8,014 bases of DNA from an uncultured Collinsella sp. (GCA_937934165.1 CALGZX010000022.1:1-8014), one strand, 5' to 3'. Positions 1 through 6,846 are shown, counted from the stretch's first letter. The notes: generated by a model not told the origin, from the sequence alone. Translations and numbers: made by a program.

Positions 1-677
1 CCGGCCTGCCGAAGGAGCTTACCTACGTGACCGGCTCCCCGATGGCCGAGGTGCTGCACCAGAATCTGGAAAAAATCGAGGCGTCCGATATCCACCAGCG
101 TCTGGGTCTCGAGAAGGGCAAGTACATTCTGCTCTCCGCCCACCGCGAGGAGAATATCGACACCGAGAAGAACTTTACCTCGCTGTTCACCGCCATCAAC
201 AAGATGGCGGAAAAGTACGATATGCCGATCCTCTACTCCTGCCATCCGCGCAGCCGCAAGCGTCTGGAGCAGAGCGGCTTTAAGCTCGACAAGCGCGTCA
301 TTCAGCATGAGCCTCTGGGCTTCCATGACTACAACTGCCTGCAGATGAACGCCTTCTGCGTCGTGTCCGACTCCGGCACGCTGCCCGAGGAAAGCAGCTT
401 CTTCACGAGCGTCGGCCATCCGTTCCCGGCGGTCTGCATCCGCACCTCCACCGAGCGCCCCGAGGCGCTGGACAAGGCCTGCTTCACGCTGGCCGGCATC
501 TCCGAGAGGGGCCTGCTGCAGGCCGTCCATACGGCCGTCGAGCTCGACGCGGAAGGGTCGCTGCCCGAGGCGCCCGTGCCCGACTACGCCGACGAGACCG
601 TGTCCACTAAGGTGGTCAAGATCATCCAGAGCTACACCGGCATTGTGGACAAGATGGTGTGGAGGAAGAGCCTCTAG
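1..677 (+). CDS. wecB: UDP-GlcNAc 2-epimerase, non-hydrolysing, FnlC/WbjD/CapG-like (5' partial)
   Basis: This is the C-terminal part of a cytoplasmic nucleotide-sugar epimerase. The reading frame is open from base 3 and ends at TAG 675-677. About 224 codons are present, so roughly 150 N-terminal residues lie outside, given a usual family length near 375. Visible family motifs are SAHREEN (the HRREN-like motif, about 135-155), SDSGTLPEESS (from 366) and a TERPE stretch around 450. The ERPE motif and the C-terminal IVDKMVWRK tail resemble the FnlC/WbjD/CapG branch, which acts last in making UDP-N-acetyl-L-fucosamine, rather than housekeeping WecB; I infer this branch from memory of the family. 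The symbol is the generic family name. GC is 67% over 361-660, well above the genes that follow. The stop overlaps the GTG start of the next gene. Confidence 0.88.
   Translation, partial: GLPKELTYVTGSPMAEVLHQNLEKIEASDIHQRLGLEKGKYILLSAHREENIDTEKNFTSLFTAINKMAEKYDMPILYSCHPRSRKRLEQSGFKLDKRVIQHEPLGFHDYNCLQMNAFCVVSDSGTLPEESSFFTSVGHPFPAVCIRTSTERPEALDKACFTLAGISERGLLQAVHTAVELDAEGSLPEAPVPDYADETVSTKVVKIIQSYTGIVDKMVWRKSL
661..665 (+). promoter_or_regulatory. Ribosome binding site deciding the GTG start at 677
   Basis: GGAGG lies 11 bases upstream of GTG 677, inside the last codons of the epimerase gene. An in-frame GTG at 659 has no comparable site and would add six residues before the conserved TVYAHINTV start, so 677 is preferred. 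Confidence 0.55.
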
Positions 678-1744
678 TGACGGTTTATGCTCACATAAAT
701 ACCGTGCCGAACGGCTCGACCGGCGGCATTATGATGAAAGAACATCGTGAGCTTCTCGCGGCCGGCAAAGAATCATATGCGTTCTGGGGTCGAGGCCGTG
801 AGGCGGAAAAGCCGAACGAAATGAAGTTTGCCTCCGATGTAGAGGTTAAGCTCGACCTGCTTCAGACACGCATAGATGGTAAAGCAGGTTTTCATAGCAA
901 AAACGCTACGAAACGTCTTCTTGCTCGACTTGATGAGATAAAGCCTGACGTGGTCCATCTTCATAATCTGCATGGCTATTACGTCAACATCGAGATGCTG
1001 TTTAATTGGCTCGCGAACCATAATTGTAAAGTCGAATGGACCCTACACGACTGCTGGTCGTTCACGGGCCACTGCGCGTACTCGAGGCCTTGCTCGCAAC
1101 TCAATACCTATCCCAAGACCTATTCAAAATCCTCTTGCTCGTGGAACTATGATGAGAAGAACCGTCTCTTCAATCTGGTCCCCTCCGAGCGTATGAAGCT
1201 GATAACGCCGTCGCAGTGGCTCGCCGATTTGGTGGGGGAGAGCTTTCTTAAAGATTTCCCCGTGGAGGTTCGCCATAACACCATCGACACCGACGTGTTT
1301 AAGCCCATCCCGAGCGACTTCCGAGAGCGTTACGGCATAGGCGATCGATTCATGATTTTAGGCGTAGCTAGCCCATGGACCGAACGTAAGGGGCTTTCTG
1401 ACTTCGTGCGGCTGGCGGGGCAGCTAGATTCTGACAAGTACGTCATCGTGCTCGTGGGGCTTTCTGAGAAACAGGTCGAAGAGCTGCCCAAGGGAATCGT
1501 GGGTCTCACTCGCACAGATTCTCGTGAGGAGCTTGCGGGCATCTACTCGACCGCTGACGTGTTTTTCAACCCTACGACAGAGGATAACTTCCCTACGGTC
1601 AATCTTGAGGCTGAGGCCTGTGGTACGTCCGTGGTGACCTATGACACGGGGGGATGTTCTGAGACCGTGAAGTGTGAGGGCTCCCATGTCGTTAACGGTT
1701 ATGAGGATGCCATCCAAATACTGAAAGAAAGGCTGTCGATATGA
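677..1744 (+). CDS. GT4-family glycosyltransferase (GT-B fold)
   Basis: This is a 355-residue cytoplasmic or membrane-associated retaining glycosyltransferase that probably adds one sugar to the lipid-linked repeat unit; donor and acceptor cannot be read from the sequence. The N-terminal domain has the NTVPNGSTGGIM loop (8-20), DVVHLHNLHGYY (91-102) and TLHDCWSFTGHCAY (122-135), all typical of a bacterial GT4 subgroup. The C-terminal domain has ASPWTERKGL (231-240) and the donor-site acidic pair E302/E311 in TEDNFPTVNLEAEACG, followed by DTGG. The cysteine-rich segment after GHCAY looks shorter than in relatives I recall. The start GTG overlaps the epimerase stop (TAGTG), and the stop overlaps the next start (ATGA at 1741-1744). 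GC drops to 51% in the first 300 bases. Family assignment is firm; specificity is unknown. Confidence 0.9.
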   Translation: MTVYAHINTVPNGSTGGIMMKEHRELLAAGKESYAFWGRGREAEKPNEMKFASDVEVKLDLLQTRIDGKAGFHSKNATKRLLARLDEIKPDVVHLHNLHGYYVNIEMLFNWLANHNCKVEWTLHDCWSFTGHCAYSRPCSQLNTYPKTYSKSSCSWNYDEKNRLFNLVPSERMKLITPSQWLADLVGESFLKDFPVEVRHNTIDTDVFKPIPSDFRERYGIGDRFMILGVASPWTERKGLSDFVRLAGQLDSDKYVIVLVGLSEKQVEELPKGIVGLTRTDSREELAGIYSTADVFFNPTTEDNFPTVNLEAEACGTSVVTYDTGGCSETVKCEGSHVVNGYEDAIQILKERLSI

Positions 1745-2277
1745 TACAGAGCCCCCTTTGGTCGATAGCGCGCGTATTCTACAGGAACATCCTGTTCCTA
1801 GAGGCACCGTTCTTCACCGACCGCTACATGTACAAGTACACCAAGTATCTCCAGAAGTGCGGAATGGACATCGCCGATTACGACAAACACGGCTTCATTC
1901 ACAAGTCGGTGTGGTTCGACAGCAGCGAGCGTTATTCGCTCATTAAGATTGGCAGGGCCGTCACTCTTTCGCGCGACGTCATTCTGCTCACGCATGACTA
2001 TTCTATACGCAACGCGACCAATGCATTCGAGGAAAACCCCGATAACCTTAAGTATAAGTTCCTCAAACCTATCTCCATTGGTAGCAATGTTTTTGTCGGG
2101 GTCCGAGCCATTCTTCTGCCCGGGACCGAAATCGGCGACGACGTGATTATCGGCGCCGGCTCGGTGGTGAAGGGTAAGGTTCCACCGAAAACTGTCTGGG
2201 GGGGGCGCCGGCTCGCCAGCTTTGTACGCTGGAGCATAAGTACAAGCATGACTACACGATTGAGTAAGGCGGCTTAA
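1741..2277 (+). CDS. Hexapeptide-repeat O-acetyltransferase, C-terminus frameshifted
   Basis: This is a 178-residue left-handed beta-helix acyltransferase of the WcaF/WcaB/serine acetyltransferase superfamily, likely an acetyl-CoA-dependent O-acetylase of the polysaccharide. The probable catalytic His is H85 in LLTHDYS. Hexapeptide repeats run from about 112 to 145 (SIGSNVFVG, LLPGTEIGDD, IIGAGSVV). Up to VWGG (152-155) the match is canonical. The family then normally reads WGGxPAR, but this frame reads RRLASFVRW. The PAR motif appears in the next frame (PARQLCTLEHKYKHDYTIE, stop TAA 2265-2267). One extra G in the run at 2198-2205 would restore a 175-residue protein. The helix and active site are intact, so activity may be partly kept. 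As written, the stop TAA 2275-2277 overlaps the next ATG. The start ATG overlaps the preceding stop, with AAAGG 8 bases upstream. Confidence 0.88.
   Translation: MIQSPLWSIARVFYRNILFLEAPFFTDRYMYKYTKYLQKCGMDIADYDKHGFIHKSVWFDSSERYSLIKIGRAVTLSRDVILLTHDYSIRNATNAFEENPDNLKYKFLKPISIGSNVFVGVRAILLPGTEIGDDVIIGAGSVVKGKVPPKTVWGGRRLASFVRWSISTSMTTRLSKAA
2198..2205 (+). repeat. Run of eight G at the acetyltransferase frameshift
   Basis: Eight consecutive G follow T2197 at the WGG codons of the acetyltransferase. Nine would join WGG to the conserved PAR motif in one frame, so this run is the inferred site of a one-base loss. Such tracts are prone both to slipped-strand mispairing and to base-calling error. 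Confidence 0.85.
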
Positions 2278-3413
2278 TGACGAACGGGCAACCCATACGC
2301 GTGCTGCAGGCCGTGCCATCTATGGGACATGGCGGTATCGAGCACTTCCTCATGAACCTGTATAGGGCCATCGATAAGGACAAAGTTCAGTTCGATTTCA
2401 TGTACCGCGTGTCCTACGAATGCGTGTTCGACAAGGAGATCGATGCCATGGGAGGACGTATTTTCAGATGCGTTGACCCTGACAGACATCCTGTAAGGTC
2501 AGGTAGGTTCTACCGATCTTTCTTCGCCGAGCACCCTGAGTTCTGCGCGGTCCACGAGCATCGATCGCGTTGCGACGGGTTTTTCGGGCTCATGCGCGCT
2601 GCAAAGCACGCTGGCGTGCCCATTCGCATCCTGCATTCGCACAACTCCCAGAAGGGCTGGGCATACAACCCGGTGAAAGACCTGACAGACGCTTTCAATG
2701 CGCCGCGCCTCGCTGCTTTCGCGAACACGTTCGTGGCTTGTTCCGACGTGGCGGCGACGTACTTGTACGGGCGTTGTCTCAAGGCGTTTGACGCGTGCGT
2801 AGTCCGCCCGAACGCCATAGACCTTAGCGCGTTTGTTTTCAATCCCTCGGCGCGAGCCGATGTACGCGAGCGCTATGGGATCGATCACGACGCCTTGGTC
2901 GTCGGCCATGTCGGGCGCTTCGTCTCCGAGAAGAATCAGGTGTTTCTCGTGGAAGTGGTGTCTAGGCTCCGTTCCGATGGAGTACGAGCCGAAGCGCTCC
3001 TCTTGGGCGATGGCCCTCTTCGCGACAAAGTTTCGAGCAAGGCCGACTCTCTGGGCATTTCTCAGTACGTGCACTTCGCTGGCATACAGGAAGACACTGC
3101 CTCACACTACTCCGCGATGGACGTGTTTTGTATGCCGTCGCTCTTCGAGGGGCTGCCCGTTTCGTGCGTGGAGGCACAAGCGAGCGGGCTTCCCATGGTC
3201 CTTTCCGCAGATATCAGCCACATGGCAGATATCTGCGGGCACACCGCTTTCCTCGAACTGAATGAAAGCGCGAGTTCATGGGGTAATGCAATCCGAGCCG
3301 CAGCAGAGGGCGGTCGGCACAACGGCACTTCGGCTCTTCGTACCGCCGGTTACGACATCGCCACCGCCGCCCAAGAGTTCGAGAGGTTATACCTGAGCGG
3401 GGTGTCTGCATGA
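2277..3413 (+). CDS. GT4-family glycosyltransferase, EpsF/CapM-like
   Basis: This is a 378-residue retaining glycosyltransferase with a GT-B fold, expected at the cytoplasmic face of the membrane, adding a sugar to the repeat unit. The N-terminal domain begins RVLQAVPSMGHGGIEHFLMN (8-27), has the FDFMYR segment (39-44), and VPIRILHSHNS (114-124). The C-terminal domain has GHVGRFVSEKN (210-220), LGDGPLRD (243-250), YVHFAGIQED (264-273) and the EX7E pair E291/E299 in LFEGLPVSCVEAQASG. The length is normal and no frame problem is seen. The ATG overlaps the frameshifted stop of the acetyltransferase; AAGG at 2266-2269 lies 7 bases upstream. The stop overlaps the polymerase start by ATGA. A 34-nt near-palindrome lies within it at 3205-3238. 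The sugar transferred is unknown. Confidence 0.92.
   Translation: MTNGQPIRVLQAVPSMGHGGIEHFLMNLYRAIDKDKVQFDFMYRVSYECVFDKEIDAMGGRIFRCVDPDRHPVRSGRFYRSFFAEHPEFCAVHEHRSRCDGFFGLMRAAKHAGVPIRILHSHNSQKGWAYNPVKDLTDAFNAPRLAAFANTFVACSDVAATYLYGRCLKAFDACVVRPNAIDLSAFVFNPSARADVRERYGIDHDALVVGHVGRFVSEKNQVFLVEVVSRLRSDGVRAEALLLGDGPLRDKVSSKADSLGISQYVHFAGIQEDTASHYSAMDVFCMPSLFEGLPVSCVEAQASGLPMVLSADISHMADICGHTAFLELNESASSWGNAIRAAAEGGRHNGTSALRTAGYDIATAAQEFERLYLSGVSA
3205..3238. repeat. 34-nt near-perfect palindrome inside the second GT4 gene
   Basis: The arms 3205-3215 (CCGCAGATATC) and 3228-3238 (GATATCTGCGG) are exact reverse complements. After one A·A mismatch (3216/3227), GCCA 3217-3220 pairs with TGGC 3223-3226, giving 15 of 16 possible pairs around CA. 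The 9-mer GCAGATATC also occurs as a direct repeat (3207-3215 and 3225-3233), encoding the repeated ADI in residues 311-319. No T-run follows, so it is not an intrinsic terminator. Its function is unknown. Confidence 0.8.
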
Positions 3414-4846
3414 GCATGCTTCTTTCGAGGAATGCGAAGCCCGATATAACTGTTTACAAGGTGCTTTGCATAGCAATCATGGTGCTCCAGGCGCTCGGCA
3501 TTGTTTGTGTTCCTCACTTTTACGACTACGGCCTTATGTGCTTCGTCTCGCTGGCGCAGTTGGCATTATTCGTCGCCGTGGCGCTCATGTCCCCGAGCCG
3601 ACAACCTTTCGTCATCCTCTTCCTGGTTGCCAACTGGATCTTCAACTGCGGACAAATCGCCTGCATCGCTGCGGGTTATGGGACAGATGACGTCCTAAAT
3701 CTTGACTTCCGGTGGTATGGATCGCCGTCAACAATCGAAAGTGCGTTCCGCTTCTATCTCTACTCACAGACGCTCGTCGCCGCAGGAGCGCTGCTGCTTC
3801 AAAAGACGCCGATTGACGTTCCAGTTAACGTTGCTATCGGGCAATTTGTCGACCATAAGTCACTTGCAAAATGTCTCATATTTGCCGGCCTACCCTTCTG
3901 GCTGTACGTGAATGGATCCAAGATAATTGGTGCCGCTTCGGACGCCTATCGCGGCGCCTATTCCTTGGTCATTCCAGCGCCCGTCCAAGCGCTCTCCTTT
4001 TTCTTCGAAGCCGGTTTGTTGCTGATGTTGTTGGTCCTCGGTAGAGAGCGCAGGGGGACTACTCTCTTTTGCGCGGTCATTGCTATCAACGTTGTGCTTA
4101 TGACAACGGGAAGTAGGCAGTACTCCGTTTGCTTCCTCGCGGTCTGGTGCTTGATTTATTTCTGCTACTTAAATACTCCGTCACCTGGCAGGGCTTTCAG
4201 CCTAATTGTTGCTTGCGTCTGCCTCCTGTTCCTGGTCGATGCTTTCGGTGAACTCAGGACAACTGGCTTCTCTTTTGAGGCTTTTAGTGCTTATTTGGCG
4301 AAGGCCTCGTTCTTTGATGTCGTCTGGGACAGTTTGGGCGAGTTCGGAAGCGCATTCTCGACTCTTGTCATAAGTATGTCCAACGTCCCGTCCATTCTTT
4401 CATACGGCATGGGATTAACTTACGTTGCAGGTTTCCTTTCCGTCGTTCCCATGCTCGTGAGCCGTTTCCCCCTTCTTAAAGAAGCGACCCAGTTTACAAA
4501 GATGATAAGCGGTTCGGCCTTCCTTGGTGGCTCGATGCTCGGCGAGTTCTTTTATAACTTCGGTTGGCTGGGCATCGTGGGTTCGTTTTTAGTTGGCGCC
4601 CTTTTGGCCTGGTGTCAGAGTTGTCTTAATGAAGCCGAGGATGGGAAATGCAACATTTATACTTGGGTTTCCGCCGTTCTGGCAGTGTTCCTTCTTCTTT
4701 TCATTCGTGGCTACTTCACCGACGCGATCATGAAACTCGCATACGTGTATCTATTTATCTGGCTAACGAGCTGTCTGAGGAAATACGGTTCGCGGCATAG
4801 GTCATTCAACTGTGACGGGAATCCGGAAGAGGCGGATGCGAAATGA
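3410..4846 (+). CDS. wzy: O-antigen/capsule repeat-unit polymerase Wzy
   Basis: This is a 478-residue polytopic membrane protein expected to join lipid-linked repeat units on the outer face of the membrane. By eye there are 11-13 hydrophobic segments, near residues 15-35, 40-60, 66-90, 113-130, 153-167, 193-211, 218-233, 239-254, 262-280, 332-351, 380-402, 417-432 and 440-455. Between segments 9 and 10 there is a long amphipathic stretch (281-330). Recognisable polymerase motifs are TGSRQYS (233-239) and GGSMLGEFFYNFGWLG (373-388), both typical of the Wzy family of PF14296 type. RGYFTDA (433-439) may be a further conserved turn. Cysteine is frequent (about 17). GC is 52% over 3841-4140. The start ATG 3410 overlaps the preceding stop; ATG 3416 is an alternative start. 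The flippase gene 3 kb downstream supports the role. Linkage specificity cannot be told. Confidence 0.88.
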   Translation: MSMLLSRNAKPDITVYKVLCIAIMVLQALGIVCVPHFYDYGLMCFVSLAQLALFVAVALMSPSRQPFVILFLVANWIFNCGQIACIAAGYGTDDVLNLDFRWYGSPSTIESAFRFYLYSQTLVAAGALLLQKTPIDVPVNVAIGQFVDHKSLAKCLIFAGLPFWLYVNGSKIIGAASDAYRGAYSLVIPAPVQALSFFFEAGLLLMLLVLGRERRGTTLFCAVIAINVVLMTTGSRQYSVCFLAVWCLIYFCYLNTPSPGRAFSLIVACVCLLFLVDAFGELRTTGFSFEAFSAYLAKASFFDVVWDSLGEFGSAFSTLVISMSNVPSILSYGMGLTYVAGFLSVVPMLVSRFPLLKEATQFTKMISGSAFLGGSMLGEFFYNFGWLGIVGSFLVGALLAWCQSCLNEAEDGKCNIYTWVSAVLAVFLLLFIRGYFTDAIMKLAYVYLFIWLTSCLRKYGSRHRSFNCDGNPEEADAK

Positions 4847-5872
4847 ACCGCCCCTTCTTCTCAATTTGTATCGCGGCATACGACGCACAACGCTTTATCG
4901 ACGAGTGCCTTGAATCCATATTGGCACAGGACTGTCACGATTACGAGGTGATTATCGTAGACGATGGCTCTTTGCAGCCCTTGGTCCTCGACAAGGCCAT
5001 TTGCACGCTGCTGCCGTCGTGTAAGCTGCACCGACAACGGTGGGCCCTACGCAGCGCGGCAAACGGCTTTCGAAGTCGCAGGCGGTATGGCTGTCCTCTG
5101 CATCGATTCTGATGATAAACTTCACGATCCTTCCGCCCTGTCGAAAATCAAACGTGCTTTCGAGAACGGCGCCGACATTGTGCTTTTCAACGCAACCTCG
5201 TCCGAGCGTAAATCATCTCTTATGTTCGATTTCTCCGCGCTCGGTGAGGGTGGACCTGTTGAGGAGGACTCAGTTTGGGCTTTATTCAGCAAAGGCTATT
5301 CACTGAATAGCCTTTGCTGCAAAGCGTTCAAGCGATCGATTTACAGCAAAGGAGAAATAAACCGCCCCAGACTTCTTATGGCTGAGGACAGGCTGCAATG
5401 CCTTGAGATTATGAGCCGTGCACGGTCCTACTGGCTTATCAACGAGCCACTTTACTTCTATCGGCCAAACCCTTCATCCACCACCAACGCGGGCTACAAT
5501 CCTGCCTACTTTGCTCAGGTATGCTATGTGGAAGAGGAGGTAGTCGCGTACATGGAACGACGCGGCATGCCGCTCGGGAGCTGGGCGCGCTATTTCCTTT
5601 CATATACCTCGAGTGCTCTTTTGGGCGTGCGGTACAACCGAAACCTTAACTTCGCAGCCCGCCGGGATTCATATGCCTCCGTTCGCGGCGAGCGCATTGT
5701 GGGGCTTGCTGCGGAGCGTTGTGCTGTTGGCTCGCTTGCCAAAGTGGACGCACTACGACTCCGTCTTATGCTTGACAACAGGTATACGGCGCTTGACGCG
5801 AGCATGTTGCCTTGGAGGATTGGATCTGCGATTAAGCGGTTGGCTAGAAGGGGCGTTGAGAGGAGAATATGA
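4843..5872 (+). pseudogene. GT2-family glycosyltransferase, frameshifted
   Basis: Two frames together make one GT-A inverting glycosyltransferase of about 342 residues. Frame one starts at ATG 4843 and carries SICIAAYDAQRFIDECLESI, then YEVIIVDDGS, the nucleotide-binding motif; it reaches a stop at 5110-5112. The other frame carries DNGGPYAARQTAF (from 5033), the metal-binding CIDSDDKLHD (from about 5099) and the acidic motif MAEDR (5378-5392), and runs to TGA 5870-5872. Continuity breaks at about 5029-5035. Two extra bases (AC) after CAC 5029-5031 would read KLHTDNGGPYAAR, as expected in the family. ATG 4964 is not a credible independent start, since its first 20 or so residues match nothing. 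The start overlaps the wzy stop, and the true end overlaps the next start. The product as written would be a short N-terminal fragment, inactive. A perfect 33-nt palindrome lies at 5287-5319. Confidence 0.85.
5287..5319. repeat. Perfect 33-nt palindrome inside the broken GT2 gene
   Basis: Arms 5287-5302 (CAGCAAAGGCTATTCA) and 5304-5319 (TGAATAGCCTTTGCTG) are exact 16-base reverse complements around one central C. The 9-mer CAGCAAAGG that starts the left arm recurs at 5344-5352, so the right arm could pair with either copy. There is no T-run after it, so it is not a standard terminator. The codons read FSKGYSLNSLCCK. Confidence 0.88.
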
Positions 5873-6846
5873 GTAAAAAAACGGTTTCTGTCATTGTGCC
5901 GTCATACAACGTCGCCTCTACCGTTGTTAGGTGTCTTGACTCAGTGTACGCACAGACGTATGAAGATCTCGAGGTCGTCGTCAACGACGGCTCGACGGAT
6001 AATACGCTACAGGTGCTCCGCGATTACCGCAGGGCCCATATGACCTTGGTTTTGATTGACCAACACAACCAAGGTCTATCTGCAGCACGCAATACCGGAC
6101 TTGATGCGGCAACGGGCGAGTATATCTATTTCCTTGATTCCGATGATTACCTTGGGCCGGAGGAAATTGAGCTTCTAGTTGATGCTATGGATGAGGGTAT
6201 GGACATGGCTGTGGGCGGCATGACGTACGTCGACGCCGACGGCAACGTCCTGAGGACGGTGTGCGACCCTGCATGCCACCTGGAAGAGCTCGGCTACTGG
6301 GACCGCGTCTACGGCAACCCTAATGGGAGCTCAGTAGAGTACATAATTAGCTGCGGGAAGCTCTACCGTGCAGACCTCTTTAAGCAGGTACGCTTCGCTC
6401 TCGGCAAGATCCATGAGGACGAGTTCATGCTTCACCACATCGTCAGGCAGTGCGGTGGCGTGGCTGTCGTTCCGGTCAGTATGCTGTATTACGTTCAGAA
6501 CAATGCATCTATAACGCATCGACCCTCTACGCGCTCGAAGCTCGACATCGTCGAGGCTTTCCTGGACAGGAATCGGTATTTCCTTGATAGGGGCTTCTTT
6601 GACCTGTTCTGGACGTCCCTTTGCCAAGTAAAGGCTGCGCTTGTCGATTCCTATTGTGTCATCTCTAATGAGGCGGAGATGTCGCGCTGGCATGACCTCA
6701 AGGAGGACTGGAATCGTGCGTTCGCGGTTGGCGGGCGCCATTTCGATCTCCGCGATAGGCATTGCGTGTCATGTCTTGCCTATCGCTGTTTTCCCACATT
6801 TTTTAACAAACGCAACAGCCATCCGTCTGACGAAGGGACACAATGA
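5869..6846 (+). CDS. GT2-family glycosyltransferase (GT-A fold)
   Basis: This is a 325-residue inverting glycosyltransferase expected to add one sugar of the repeat unit at the cytoplasmic membrane face. Domain order is SVIVPSYNVASTVVRCLDSV (7-26), NDGSTDNT (39-46), NQGLSAARNTGLDAATGEYI (67-86), the DXD-type FLDSDD (88-93) and the catalytic-base region GKIHEDEF (179-186). The C-terminal part (about 215-325) is the usual variable region. The strand before NDGS reads LEVVVND, one residue shorter than the common LEIIVVND and than YEVIIVDD in the preceding gene; the codons are three GTC repeats at 5974-5982, which suggests an in-frame codon loss. AGGAG at 5861-5865 is only 3 bases from ATG, with GAGAGG slightly further. 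A run of seven A (5875-5881) lies at codons 3-5. The stop overlaps the next start (ATGA). Specificity is unknown. Confidence 0.9.
   Translation: MSKKTVSVIVPSYNVASTVVRCLDSVYAQTYEDLEVVVNDGSTDNTLQVLRDYRRAHMTLVLIDQHNQGLSAARNTGLDAATGEYIYFLDSDDYLGPEEIELLVDAMDEGMDMAVGGMTYVDADGNVLRTVCDPACHLEELGYWDRVYGNPNGSSVEYIISCGKLYRADLFKQVRFALGKIHEDEFMLHHIVRQCGGVAVVPVSMLYYVQNNASITHRPSTRSKLDIVEAFLDRNRYFLDRGFFDLFWTSLCQVKAALVDSYCVISNEAEMSRWHDLKEDWNRAFAVGGRHFDLRDRHCVSCLAYRCFPTFFNKRNSHPSDEGTQ
6042..6076. repeat. 10-bp inverted repeat inside the second GT2 gene
   Basis: GACCTTGGTT (6042-6051) and AACCAAGGTC (6067-6076) are exact reverse complements separated by 15 bases, which contain a further short TTG/CAA pairing. 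It encodes TLVLIDQHNQG. It could form an RNA hairpin but has no terminator-like T-run. Confidence 0.6.

Noticed and set aside
659..679. GTG 659 as start of the first GT4
   Set aside because: It adds six unmatched residues inside the epimerase gene and lacks a ribosome binding site; GTG 677 has GGAGG upstream.
1783..1799. 7-bp hairpin AGGAACA/TGTTCCT in the acetyltransferase gene
   Set aside because: Too short to stand out from chance in 8 kb, with no positional meaning.
2198..2205. Programmed ribosomal frameshifting at the G run
   Set aside because: No typical slippery heptamer with a following stimulatory structure is evident, and both outcomes end within 10 bases of each other; slippage or error is simpler.
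2499..3074. Long open frame of 191 codons on the minus strand
   Set aside because: It lies fully opposite the well-supported GT4 gene, has no recognisable motifs, and arises from the codon composition of the sense gene.
5287..5319. Palindrome as an intrinsic terminator
   Set aside because: No T-run follows it and the coding frame continues through it with conserved GT2 motifs beyond.
4964..5872. Independent gene starting at ATG 4964
   Set aside because: Its first codons have no family similarity and no good ribosome binding site; the GT2 N-terminus in the other frame directly precedes the matching part.
5875..5881. Run of seven A near the start of the second GT2 as a phase-variable tract
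   Set aside because: The frame is intact here and AAA AAA Lys codons are common at the start of such genes; nothing shows length variation.
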